The notes under the pieces: model-generated
The model's database searches: none
Seen by the model: only the letters and a program-made list of their open reading frames with translations
Told to the model about the DNA's origin: nothing
Source: Caprella mutica
Lineage: Eukaryota; Arthropoda; Malacostraca; Amphipoda; Caprellidae
Length of the DNA stretch: 64,000 nt
Assembly (NCBI GenBank): GCA_947561585.1
Contig: CANNZV010000267.1
Location: 1 to 64,000, forward strand
Reading direction: 5' to 3'
Part shown: positions 40,901-49,094 of the stretch, piece after piece
How the letters are laid out: the number at the start of each line of letters is the position of its first letter
Position numbering within the stretch: the first letter of the stretch is position 1
Program-made: the position numbers and the translations under genes

Positions 40901-43300
40901 GAAGACAACACTGCTCCAGTAGCGAACTGTGTGAATGTAAACGTAATTTTAGACGAAAACGGTGAAGGTTCTACTACAGGTATTGCTATCGCAGGTGGTT
41001 CTAGCGATGCTTGTGGCATTGCTTCTATCGAGCCAGCAGCATTAGACTTTACTTGTGCAAATATCGGTGCTAATACTGTAACGATAACAGTAACGGATGT
41101 AAACGGTAACGAGGCTACTTGTATGTCTACAGTAACCGTTAGCGACAACATCGACCCGAATGTAATCTGTCGTCCAGACATCAATACACAAACCAACTCA
41201 GGTGAGTGTGATGTGAACTTGATTTTATTGAAGCCTTTCGCTTCTGATAATTGTAGTATTGCTTCTATTACCGTTTCAGGTAATAACGGAGCTAACATCA
41301 CTAATGGTGAACCAACTACAGGTACGTTCCAGCCAGGTCTCACAACCTTAACTTGGTCTGTAACAGATGCAGGTGGCAATACGGTAACTTGTCAAAATGA
41401 AGTAGTCGTTTACGAATACGAAGCTCCATTTATTGACCCGAGCTATGCTCAAATTACAACTTGTACAGACGACGGACTTTGCTCTGCTAAAGTAAATATC
41501 AATCCAAATATCACAGATAACTGTGGTATGGTAAATATCACTGGTACTGGTATTTTTGTATTACCTGCAGGTGTACACCAACGCGAAGTAACAGCTACTG
41601 ACGTAAACGGTAATGTGACAACAGTAATCATTCCTGTATATGTACATGACTGTGAAGCTCCAGAAATTACTTGTGCACAAGGTCCAATCGTAGTTAATTC
41701 TTCGAATAATAACCCTACTCCAGTAAACATTCCTAATGCTTCTGCTACGGATAACTGTGGCGTAACGGGTATTACGAATGACGCTTTAGATGCTTTCGCT
41801 TTAGGCGAGCACACCGTAACTTATACCGCAACAGATGCTTACGGCAACGAAAGCACTTGTACGGTTGATGTAGTCGTAAACCCAGGCGTATGGGCGAGCA
41901 TGGCACCAATTCAAGCTTCTATTCCATCTATTGACGAAGAATCATTCGTTAACTGGAATGCTCCACAAGTTGGTATCAACTGTGAGCAATGTGGTGAAAC
42001 AGACATTCCTGACTTTGTGTATTTAGGCGACTTCTTCGGTCACCAATACTTCATGCACACCAGCACAGGTAGTTTCTACGACGCACAAGATGCTGCTATC
42101 CAAATGGGTGGTCACTTAGTATCTGTAAATAATGCAGAAGAAAACTTCTTCTTAGCAGGTGTAATGCCAAGCGACGTAGAAAACGTATGGATTGGTTTCT
42201 CTGACGAATTAGGCGAAGAAGACGGTGATTACTCTTGGGTAAATGAAGACGAAATTACGTATGTAAACTTCGGTTCAGAAAACATTCCTTCTAACGAAGA
42301 CCAAAACTTTACATTGATTGACCAAGAAGGTGACTGGGTGTTGACAGATGACACAGAAGCACACTTCTTTATCGTAGAACGTCCATGTGTGGACATCGTA
42401 CAGACTGGACCAATCGTAGAAGTTGAAAACAATGCAGGTGAAGTAGAAGAAGTATTATTAGAAGCAGGGGATATGTGGCCAGAAGGCGAATACAATGTAA
42501 CTTACCAAGCAACTGACTTATGCGGCAACTTTGGCGTATTTGGTTTTGATGTAAGTGTCATTGAGCCAGATGCTGAATACTGTCAATCAGGTTCTAATGA
42601 CAACGAAGGTCTTTGGATTGAGCGCGTTGAAATTGGTAATATGAACCAAGAAAGCGAAGCTGACGAAGACGGTTACGGTGATTACTTAGACCAAACTTTC
42701 CAGTTGGCTAATATGGCTGAGGAAGACGAAACGCCTTCTACTACTATCAGCTTAGAAGCAGGTGGAAATGAAGACGGTCAAACATTATACTGGAACGTAT
42801 TTGTTGACTTGAACCAAGATGGCGACTTCTTCGACAATGGCGAAATGCTCTACCAAGCAGCTAGCCAAAATGCTATCGAAGCAACTTTGGTATTGCCAGA
42901 AGCAGTAGCATTTGATACTCGTATGCGTGTGATGGTTAGCCGTTTCGGTTACTCTCAAGCATGTGGTAACATCTACACTGGTGAAGTAGAAGATTATGCA
43001 GTAAGCATCGACAACTTGGAATTCACACCAGGCGACGCAACAGATGCATTCGTAGCTAATGTATATCCAAACCCAACAGTGGACTATGTAATGGTTCACT
43101 TGACGGCTAACGAAGTACCAGCGACGATTTCTATCTTCGACCAATTAGGAAAATTACACCACCAGCAAGCAATTAGCGAGCATGATGGTCAAACTTTCCG
43201 TATTGATTTGAGTGGCTTTGCAGCAGGTATGTACCAATTGCAAGTAGCTACTGAAACAGGTGCTGAAACGCATACGATTACAGTTATGGCTCGTCCATAA
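37919..43300 (+). CDS. giant T9SS-exported protein with P-domain, HYR repeats, C-type lectin and GEVED modules
   Basis: 1793 residues. Order: signal peptide (about 1-36, ending SLQAQ); proprotein convertase P-domain (about 55-195, THTFDADLELTLIAPNG ... GDWTLQVLDD); a long array of cadherin/HYR-like modules (about 320-1340) with the recurring FTCADANAQFP, ATDVNGNVGTC and TVxDNxxPxxxC motifs; C-type lectin-like domain (about 1361-1490, GHLVSVNNAEENFFLAG, WIGFSDE, WVLTDD); GEVED domain (about 1553-1699, VDLNQDGDFFDNGEML ... GEVEDYAV); and a T9SS sorting domain (about 1714-1793, VYPNPTVDYVMV ... GMYQLQVAT). It is a secreted, surface-attached protein, plausibly a carbohydrate- or matrix-binding adhesin. 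Two modules share 55 identical bases, a sign of recent internal duplication. Confidence 0.9.
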   Translation: MINTWTKSKIQPQKWLSRTSGFLAAFCLVFSFTSLQAQIVATGPASAVNQIDNANPPFLSPATVVSNCVVEDDGDANTVGYDISAVNLDITHTFDADLELTLIAPNGVTLDLSSNNGGGDDDFTGTVFQDGGIIIDGIGTGDPNGAPFTNIYEPEGGTFAATFAGAPVGGDWTLQVLDDAGGDEGTLNSYSIEFTPSNDACADAHPTVPSLAGTVYSGCSTGAAFSPPPACDGFTLPNTYFSVIGNGGDLTLTAASNAIPVISVIEGGCGGVCLPDNIFNDNPSFTGTFVIPASLVGVEYIIALDDNGFPGDYTLTVQGVPPCTVNAICQDPTVLLDATGNGTITAAELDGGSNSDCVGPLAFSIGDADADGTLDRTAFTCADANAQFPVTLVVTDTDSGATDECVATVTVLDQVAPMVTCVNTTVALGADGTVSIEAADVTATTLTITGGDNGSGAAGTTSATVTITVPGSIDVDWFYSTTDIPGFDDFGFTLNGVTTLLADTNGQTGTETIAVVEGDVLTFFVDTDDNIFGAGVITIVPTTITSDYDPANFVIADDSGGTVTFAPVAFDACGIASFAIDNDDFDCTELGANTVTLTATDVNGNVGTCTAVVTVIDNTDPTAVCIDATVLLDIAGNGTIAGADIDGGSTTTCGDPLTLTIDPLDQAAFTCADANAQFPNTTLIVTNTVTGETATCESTVTVLDQVAPMVACMPFTAELDANGLVEIDIEDVLAPALTIVGGNSAGGNLGPAGTTEATVTINNAGSLVLDFSYTTPDADGFDDFGFTLNGTTTLLADANGQNGTLTIDVLPGDVLTFFVATDDNGFGAGTVALTPDNFLLAGDLGQQNWTVVNTVGSDGSVTFNPTDACGIASLSLDDDDFTCAELGVGNTVTVTATDVNGNVGTCTAVVTVEDNLAPVMVCNDDTVELDATGNVVLDANALAAGSTDNCDPNPVFVAAPAALTCANAGTTVAVTVTGTDASNNAANCIAMITVEDNTAPVANCVNVNVILDENGEGSTTGIAIAGGSSDACGIASIEPAALDFTCANIGANTVTITVTDVNGNEATCMSTVTVSDNIDPNVICRPDINTQTNSGECDVNLILLKPFASDNCSIASITVSGNNGANITNGEPTTGTFQPGLTTLTWSVTDAGGNTVTCQNEVVVYEYEAPFIDPSYAQITTCTDDGLCSAKVNINPNITDNCGMVNITGTGIFVLPAGVHQREVTATDVNGNVTTVIIPVYVHDCEAPEITCAQGPIVVNSSNNNPTPVNIPNASATDNCGVTGITNDALDAFALGEHTVTYTATDAYGNESTCTVDVVVNPGVWASMAPIQASIPSIDEESFVNWNAPQVGINCEQCGETDIPDFVYLGDFFGHQYFMHTSTGSFYDAQDAAIQMGGHLVSVNNAEENFFLAGVMPSDVENVWIGFSDELGEEDGDYSWVNEDEITYVNFGSENIPSNEDQNFTLIDQEGDWVLTDDTEAHFFIVERPCVDIVQTGPIVEVENNAGEVEEVLLEAGDMWPEGEYNVTYQATDLCGNFGVFGFDVSVIEPDAEYCQSGSNDNEGLWIERVEIGNMNQESEADEDGYGDYLDQTFQLANMAEEDETPSTTISLEAGGNEDGQTLYWNVFVDLNQDGDFFDNGEMLYQAASQNAIEATLVLPEAVAFDTRMRVMVSRFGYSQACGNIYTGEVEDYAVSIDNLEFTPGDATDAFVANVYPNPTVDYVMVHLTANEVPATISIFDQLGKLHHQQAISEHDGQTFRIDLSGFAAGMYQLQVATETGAETHTITVMARP

Positions 43301-43382
43301 TAAAAATAGAAATGATTGCTTGTTTTTAAAGCTTACTGAAAAGTAATTTATAAAGAAGCGAACCTTTTGGGATAAAATTCGT

Positions 43383-43416
43383 GAAGTGCTGCCTTTGGGC
43401 GGCACTTCCTTTTTGT
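43383..43416 (+). terminator. intrinsic terminator
   Basis: gaagtgctgcc (43383-43393) pairs with ggcggcacttc (43398-43408, one G-U), loop tttg, followed by ctttttg. It ends the giant protein gene. Confidence 0.85.
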
Positions 43417-43428
43417 ATGAGTATAAAT

Positions 43429-43567
43429 GTGGTGTTAGCTGTAAAAAAAAATAGGATTTTTTTCAGATAACATCACTGTTTATACGACTTATACGACTTG
43501 TACGACCGTGAAACCGAGCGATGTTATCAAAAAAAAGGTTTTGACCTTTTTTTATTGCTAACACCAC
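43429..43567. repeat. 139-bp nested palindrome
   Basis: The outer arms gtggtgttagc and gctaacaccac are perfect complements, and inner arms gataacatc (43466-43474) and gatgttatc (43520-43528) pair again. The centre contains three near copies of tatacgactt. A small terminator-like hairpin aaaggttttgacctttt follows the inner arm. Confidence 0.75.
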
Positions 43568-43715
43568 CTATATGTATGCTTAATTCAAGGACACAGCTCC
43601 AAAAGCAGTCGATAAACTTTCAGATGTATTCCTTATGTTTGCCTTCCATACACCCCATTTACCACAAAATCGTCCGCCGTAAAACCGTCCATCGTCCACC
43701 GTCAAAACAAATGTC

Positions 43716-45473
43716 ATGCAACTAAAAGACGCTACCTTTCAAATCACCTTCAATGGTAAAACCGAAATCTTTCGTTCCGACAAAATGACTTTTTTTGACA
43801 AACTTTATGTCGAAAGTAAATTGACGCAAGTAGTTGATAGTCAGTCAGGTGTGAAAGGCGTGGCGATTGCTGTAATGGTTCACCCAAAACAGCCTGTACG
43901 TCTCGAAAAGTTAGAAATAATACTCCCGAAAAGCTACCAACAAAGCAAGCAAATTCTCTGCAATGGCTACCAATCTTGGTCAGCAACCCGTTGCTTTACA
44001 CCTTCCGAAAAAATACCGCGACCGAATGTCATCATGCGTCACTATATGCCTTATCATGGCGACCACCATATCTCCGAAATAAAGCGCGGCAAAGGGCAGT
44101 TGCATAGTTGGACATACACGACTATTCAGCCCGAAACTTCATCTCTAAACCAATTCGAACTAGCTGCTTCACTTGACGAAACAACGGCTTTTACGCTTTT
44201 TCAGCATGATACCAATACCGGACAATTACATATTCAAAGCGATTGTGCGAATTTAGATTTAGAACATTCAATGCCGCTTTTAAATGTCGTTTTGCTAAGA
44301 GGGGAGGAGCAGGCCTGTTTTGATAAATGGCAAGACTTATATGTGCCACATTTACCTGAAAAAAAAACGACCAAAACCGTAGTTGGTTGGACGAGTTGGT
44401 ATCACTATTACACTGACATCTCGGAAGAAATTATTTTAAAAAATCTAAATGCCTATACCGCAGCCAATACCCAAATCGACTACTTTCAAATTGACGATGG
44501 TTGGCAAAAAACAATAGGCGACTGGCTCGATATACGCGATACTTTTCCGAATGGTATGCAGAATATACGACTGAAAATCAGTGACTTAGGAATAAAAGCA
44601 GGATTATGGCTTGCGCCCTTTGTTTGTGATAAACGCTCTAAAATATACCGAGATAAACAACATTGGCTACTCAAAGATGAAGCCGGAAAATTGCTTAAAA
44701 TAGGACATATTCCGCTTTGGGGCGGCGATTTTTTTGCGCTTAATATTTACGATAAAGAAGTGCAAGATTATTTATCAAAAGTATTGCTGACGGTATTTGA
44801 AAAATGGGGATTTGATTTGGTGAAGTTAGACTTCTTATACGCCGTTTGCGCTCGACCGCCAAAAGGAAAAACACGTGGACAAGTCATGGCATTCGCGATG
44901 GATTTTTTGCAGAAAATAGCAGGGAAAAAACAAATATTAGCTTGTGGAGTACCATTAGGTAGCGCCTTTGGGGTGGTCGATTATTGTCGAATTGGCCCAG
45001 ATGTCCATCTCTCTTGGGAAAATAAGCAAATGAAATGGCTGAAATTTCGCGAACGTACTTCTACCCTTGGTACTCTCCGAACCACCTTAAATCGATGGCA
45101 ACTCAATAATCGGTTTTTCGGCAACGACCCAGATGTTTTTATTTTGCGCAGCGAAAAAAATAAATTGAATACGGAACAACAATATACACTTCTATTAGTC
45201 AATGTATTACTCGGAAAATTGGTTTTTACCTCTGATTTTATAACCGATTATACACCCGAACAGTGGAGCGAATATCAGCAAGTTATGCAATGGAAAAACT
45301 GCCTAATCAAAGAGGTCAAACCAGTAAATATAGACCAATATCGTATTCAATTTGTACAAGCTAAAAAACACTACATTGCCTTGGTTAATTTATCGAAAAA
45401 AATAGCAAAATTTTCGTTTGAAAAGCAAGAAATAAAGCTTAGTGCATTTGAAAGTATCGTGCTAAAATCGTAA
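43716..45473 (+). CDS. alpha-galactosidase-like glycoside hydrolase (GH36/GH27 clan)
   Basis: 585 residues. An N-terminal beta-sandwich (about 1-215) is followed by a TIM barrel with VVGWTSWYHYYTDISEE, IDYFQIDDGWQ (about 254-264), GIKAGLWLAPF, the nucleophile D372 in LVKLDFLY and the acid/base D429 in RIGPDV, then a small C-terminal beta domain. This is the melibiase pattern, hydrolysing terminal alpha-galactosides with retention. No signal peptide is seen, so it is probably cytoplasmic or periplasmic through an unrecognised route. It starts at ATG 43716 and is followed by its own terminator; no transporter is adjacent. Confidence 0.9.
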   Translation: MQLKDATFQITFNGKTEIFRSDKMTFFDKLYVESKLTQVVDSQSGVKGVAIAVMVHPKQPVRLEKLEIILPKSYQQSKQILCNGYQSWSATRCFTPSEKIPRPNVIMRHYMPYHGDHHISEIKRGKGQLHSWTYTTIQPETSSLNQFELAASLDETTAFTLFQHDTNTGQLHIQSDCANLDLEHSMPLLNVVLLRGEEQACFDKWQDLYVPHLPEKKTTKTVVGWTSWYHYYTDISEEIILKNLNAYTAANTQIDYFQIDDGWQKTIGDWLDIRDTFPNGMQNIRLKISDLGIKAGLWLAPFVCDKRSKIYRDKQHWLLKDEAGKLLKIGHIPLWGGDFFALNIYDKEVQDYLSKVLLTVFEKWGFDLVKLDFLYAVCARPPKGKTRGQVMAFAMDFLQKIAGKKQILACGVPLGSAFGVVDYCRIGPDVHLSWENKQMKWLKFRERTSTLGTLRTTLNRWQLNNRFFGNDPDVFILRSEKNKLNTEQQYTLLLVNVLLGKLVFTSDFITDYTPEQWSEYQQVMQWKNCLIKEVKPVNIDQYRIQFVQAKKHYIALVNLSKKIAKFSFEKQEIKLSAFESIVLKS

Positions 45474-45671
45474 AAAATACGAAATATGGAAAAGAAAGTT
45501 TATATTCGCTTAACAATTGTAAAAAAAAATACTTTTACATACCTTCCTGAGAAAGCTACATCTCTGTGCAAACTTCTGATTTTCAAGGACTTGTGTGGGT
45601 TATGTCGATAGTTCGGCAGCGAGTTCAACTTTTATAAATCAGAATTCATTTTCCTATTTTATCCAAACATT

Positions 45672-45705
45672 AATGCTCTTTAGCTTGCTGAAGAGCATTT
45701 TTTAT
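45672..45705 (+). terminator. intrinsic terminator after the alpha-galactosidase gene
   Basis: aatgctctt pairs with aagagcatt across a 10-base loop and runs into a T-rich tail. It sits 200 bases beyond the stop. Confidence 0.7.
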
Positions 45706-45837
45706 ATTTCTCATCTCGGTTTTCTTCCCAAATTTGGTATGCCGACGGACAAAAAAATAAATGGATAGTTATCGTTTATTTTTACCTTTGATTCTCAACT
45801 GTATTATTTGAAAAATTAACTACTTCATTTTTCAAAT

Positions 45838-45935
45838 AATTTGACAACTTTTGCAAAAATAGATTTCCTTGTCATGAAGCGACTGCAGGTCAACGCGCGA
45901 CATAGAACTGCAAAAATTGTTAAAAAAGATATTTA
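45838..45935. repeat. palindromic element, family D copy 1
   Basis: ttgacaacttttgcaaaa on the left is mirrored by tgcaaaaattgttaaaa on the right. The centre (tgtcatgaagcgactgcagg and the following cgcg, atagaac) is shared with the element at 60122-60225. No gene lies in 45474-46062. Confidence 0.7.
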
Positions 45936-46062
45936 TTTCAGGGACTATTCTGAAGGAAAAACCGATGCTATACTCACTATTTTATAAAATGATGAAAAAT
46001 AGTATCGCCCAATAATTAGAATGGTATTTCTCAATTGTTCATTAATAAAAACACGCTTAACA

Positions 46063-47730
46063 ATGAAGCAACTTTTACTGTGTATTTTTACATTACTGAC
46101 TACTCTCAATTTATTCAGCCAAGCACCAGCCAACGACGATTGCGCCAATTCAGTCGCTATTATGTTGGATGAAGTGGTTGATTTTTCTACTGTTGAAGCA
46201 ACGATGGACGGACTTTCTGTCACTTGCTTTGGCGACAATGACAGCATCCCCGGGGATGTTTGGTTTACTTGGACAGCAACCTTGACAGGTGAGGTCAAAT
46301 GGTCTAACTGTAGTACTGCTGACTTCGACTCGCGTATGGCAGTTTACAATGCTGGCGTAGGCTGTACCCCAGCAGACGCAGACGTTTTAGGCTGTAACGA
46401 CGATGGCGCAAACTGTGAAGCTAGCACCTCAGAATTAATTTTCCCTTGTCTAATGGGAGAAACATACCTATTGCGTATGGGCGGATATGCGGACGAGGCC
46501 ACCCCAGCTACTTTCGGTACTGGTACCGTCGTATTGACGGAAACCAATGCGCCAGCAAATAACTACTGTGTGAATGCAGAAGTAGTGATGAATGGACTTG
46601 GTCAGGCATTTACGACTGTAGATGCTTCTACAGATGGACCAGAACACCCAGACAATCCTTGTTTTGGTTTCGGTAGCTTGGTAGCCAATGCAGACATTTG
46701 GTACACCTACACTCCTGATTTTACGGGCTCTGTACTTTGGTCAACTTGTAACACGGGCGGATTTGACACGCGCTTAGCAGTTTACGGACCAGACTTGCCA
46801 AACTGCCCACCACTAGATGAAGACTTATACTCTTGCAACGATGATGGCCCAGACTGTTCTGGTTATACTTCCTACCTCATTTTTGATGTAGAAGAAGGCA
46901 TGACTTATACCTTGCGTTTAGGTGGTTTTGGTGCTGATTTTGGTTCTGGTACATTTGATTTGGAGGAAATTATTCCACCAACACCACCAGCCAACGATGA
47001 ATGTCCAAACTCAGAAGAAACGATGGTTATCACACCAGAAGTGGCTGATGCCTTTGGGTTTATTACTAATGGAACAACAATCGCTGGCTATTTCGATACG
47101 GAAGATTACCTATATCCTCCATGTTTAGGTAACCAAGATGGTGGGGAGTTTTCGGATGTTTGGTACCACTTCAATACTTTAGGAAATACCGAACTCCAAG
47201 TACGGTTTTTCAATTTCTCTCAAAATGAAAACTCCGTTTTCTATCTAGATATGTTTACTACTTGTGATAGCCAAGTTGATACTGTAGTAGTCATGAATAG
47301 CTGTCTAAGTGTGGATTTTGATAACATGAATGCATTCGGCGATGTAGCTGGTCTGCCAGACGAACCAACGGATTTATTAATTCGGGTATCTACTCGTCTA
47401 ACCTCTGATTCTCCGGGAGAATTTGCCTTCCAAATCGTAGGTGCTGTGATGGATAATGTAGAAGATGTTTTTGCGGCAAATGGCGTAAATTTCTTCCCAA
47501 ATCCAGCTAGTACTCAAGCAACTTTAGAGATGAATTTAGAGCGTGCATCAGATTTAACATATAGTATGCTTAATGCATTAGGACAAACCGTTCAGACGCA
47601 AAATCTTGGACGTTTACCAGTTGGTAATCATCAATTAGAAGTACAATTAGATGCCTTGCAAGCTGGAATTTACTTCTTGACGATTCATTCAGAAAATGAA
47701 CAAAAAACGGTTCGTTTTGTGAAACAATAA
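46063..47730 (+). CDS. T9SS-exported protein with three NDDC-type domains
   Basis: 555 residues from ATG 46063 (MKQLLLCIFTLL); an in-frame ATG at 46021 would put 14 extra residues before the signal peptide. The signal peptide ends near LFSQA. Three related domains follow, opening with PANDDCANS, PANNYCVNA and PANDECPNS. The first two contain DVWFTWTATLTG or DIWYTYTPDFTG and FDSRMAVY or FDTRLAVY, resembling pre-peptidase C-terminal or bacterial beta-sandwich carbohydrate-binding domains. The T9SS domain is at the end (about 480-555, FFPNPASTQATLEM ... GIYFLTIHS). The function is probably adhesion or binding; no catalytic part is seen. Confidence 0.85.
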   Translation: MKQLLLCIFTLLTTLNLFSQAPANDDCANSVAIMLDEVVDFSTVEATMDGLSVTCFGDNDSIPGDVWFTWTATLTGEVKWSNCSTADFDSRMAVYNAGVGCTPADADVLGCNDDGANCEASTSELIFPCLMGETYLLRMGGYADEATPATFGTGTVVLTETNAPANNYCVNAEVVMNGLGQAFTTVDASTDGPEHPDNPCFGFGSLVANADIWYTYTPDFTGSVLWSTCNTGGFDTRLAVYGPDLPNCPPLDEDLYSCNDDGPDCSGYTSYLIFDVEEGMTYTLRLGGFGADFGSGTFDLEEIIPPTPPANDECPNSEETMVITPEVADAFGFITNGTTIAGYFDTEDYLYPPCLGNQDGGEFSDVWYHFNTLGNTELQVRFFNFSQNENSVFYLDMFTTCDSQVDTVVVMNSCLSVDFDNMNAFGDVAGLPDEPTDLLIRVSTRLTSDSPGEFAFQIVGAVMDNVEDVFAANGVNFFPNPASTQATLEMNLERASDLTYSMLNALGQTVQTQNLGRLPVGNHQLEVQLDALQAGIYFLTIHSENEQKTVRFVKQ

Positions 47731-47775
47731 GCCAGTTTATTTTCCTTTAAACAATAGAAATTAAACTAAAAAAAC

Positions 47776-47820
47776 AAATTCGGCAGGCTCAAAAAAGAAC
47801 TTGCCGAATTTATTTTTATT
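47776..47820 (+). terminator. intrinsic terminator
   Basis: aaattcggcagg pairs with cttgccgaattt (one G-U) and is followed by T-rich sequence, 46 bases past the stop. Confidence 0.8.
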
Positions 47821-47827
47821 TTTTTTC

Positions 47828-47862
47828 GCCTCCAAGTCCTTGTAAATCAGAGACTTGGAGGC
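47828..47862. terminator. second hairpin, terminator-like
   Basis: gcctccaagtc pairs perfectly with gacttggaggc over a 13-base loop, followed by aattttt. It may back up the preceding terminator. Confidence 0.6.
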
Positions 47863-47888
47863 AATTTTTGATTTTAGTAGAAAAAGGC

Positions 47889-47920
47889 TTGGATATATCC
47901 CCAAAAACATTCTATATTTG
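47889..47920 (+). promoter_or_regulatory. promoter of the tRNA-Gly/tRNA-Leu cluster
   Basis: TTG (47889-47891), 21 bases, then TATATTTG (47913-47920), a full match to the Bacteroidota TTG-N19-21-TAnnTTTG promoter. It lies about 100 bases before the first tRNA. Confidence 0.6.
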
Positions 47921-48018
47921 CGTCGCTTTAGGAGAAAAGCACATAATGTTTTATTAAATGAAAAATGTTATTCTCGGAACTTAATTTCCGTAATAAGGTT
48001 TAATAAAATGACCAGAAT

Positions 48019-48034
48019 GCGAAAGTAGCTCAGC

Positions 48035-48076
<42 letters not shown>

Positions 48077-48094
48077 ATCTCGTCTTTCGCTCCA
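48019..48094 (+). tRNA. tRNA-Gly (GCC), copy 1
   Basis: Acceptor gcgaaag with ctttcgc, anticodon loop ttgccaa (GCC), T-arm gcgag-ttcgaat-ctcgt (last pair G-U), discriminator T and encoded CCA. Confidence 0.96.
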
Positions 48095-48218
48095 AAAGCC
48101 TCTAAATGATTGGAGGCTTTTTTGTTCAATTCAATGGAATTGAACAGCGTTTAAATGATAAATAAATAAGAAGGTTTAGGCTTTCCTAATCCATAATTAT
48201 TTATTTCTAATTAAACCT

Positions 48219-48302
48219 GCCTGGGTGGTGGAATTGGTAGACACGCTGGACTTAAAATCCAGTGCTTTCACGAGCGTACGGGTTCAAGTCCCGTCCCGGG
48301 TA
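48219..48302 (+). tRNA. tRNA-Leu (TAA), copy 1
   Basis: 84-nt class II tRNA. Acceptor gcctggg with cccgggt (first pair G-U), anticodon loop cttaaaa (TAA), long variable arm, T-arm acggg-ttcaagt-cccgt. CCA is not encoded. Confidence 0.95.
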
Positions 48303-48340
48303 CTATTTTTTTTAATCGTTGTTAGTTAATTAACCAGAAT

Positions 48341-48356
48341 GCGAAAGTAGCTCAGC

Positions 48357-48398
<42 letters not shown>

Positions 48399-48416
48399 AT
48401 CTCGTCTTTCGCTCCA
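48341..48416 (+). tRNA. tRNA-Gly (GCC), copy 2
   Basis: Identical to copy 1, including the flanking words ccagaat upstream and caaaagcct downstream, so it is part of a tandem duplication of the Gly-Leu pair. Confidence 0.96.
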
Positions 48417-48549
48417 AAAGCCTTCATTTTTTGAAGGCTTTTTTTTTCAATCGAATGCAATTGAAAACGTTTATATATTAAGAGTTTTAATTACCGAATT
48501 GCCGAATGTAATCCTTCTAATTCGTAATTATTAATTCCTAATTAAAACT

Positions 48550-48633
48550 GCCTGGGTGGTGGAATTGGTAGACACGCTGGACTTAAAATCCAGTGCTTTC
48601 ACGAGCGTACGGGTTCAAGTCCCGTCCCGGGTA
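48550..48633 (+). tRNA. tRNA-Leu (TAA), copy 2
   Basis: Identical to copy 1. The spacer before it differs in length and sequence from the first pair's spacer. It is followed by an 18-base hairpin-like T-rich stretch (cttgttaatcagctgattagcaag, shown as cttg...caag) that may terminate the cluster. Confidence 0.95.
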
Positions 48634-49094
48634 CTATTTAAGAAAAGTCCTTGTTAATCAGCTGATTAGCAAGGGCTTTTTTTTGCACAAAATTGAAAAA
48701 AAATTCCTACTCCCTAAACCGAAAACAGGGATTCTCGGTTTAAGTAAATGTCAAGTAGTGTTACCCGTTTTCTAAATCCCTCAGCTAATCCTGAATGCTT
48801 CAAAACCAATCCATTTTTCATGCCAATTGAGCCTATATAACTAAATGAAATAATGCAAAATATTCCTTCTATTCTGAACTTTATTAAGCATCAAGACTTT
48901 ACATAAATAATAGCATTAATTTGACTGACTACTTAGCTATTTTTATAGTAGTTTATGTTTTGTTTTGTAAATTTGCAGCTCACTCCCCTTTTATTGTTTT
49001 AATATTAACTTGACTGACTACTAAGTTAAATTGTAAAGGTTGTTTAATTCCGATTACTTATTGTTAATGCAGCCTAGTGTAAAAAACAAAAACT
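48634..49094 (+). promoter_or_regulatory. upstream region of the esterase gene
   Basis: No gene here; a 60-codon frame overlapping tRNA-Leu is not real. TAAATTTG at 48968-48975 fits the -7 promoter box. The word ttgactgactact occurs at 48921-48933 and 49010-49022, on either side of the box, a possible regulator site. Confidence 0.4.

Noticed and set aside
40234..41379. A 381-codon antisense frame within the 1793-residue protein gene
   Set aside because: It mirrors a repetitive, stop-poor coding sequence; composition is rich in P, V, T and S as expected for the shadow frame. The same applies to long antisense frames at 14523-15119 and 15924-16397.
43640..43715. Words such as ccgtccatcgtccaccgtc treated as a regulatory repeat
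   Set aside because: Similar words occur near 25945 and 55241, but the matches are short and irregular, so no defined element could be drawn.
48593..48775. 60-codon frame starting in the second tRNA-Leu
   Set aside because: It starts within a tRNA and continues into an AT-rich gap; not coding.
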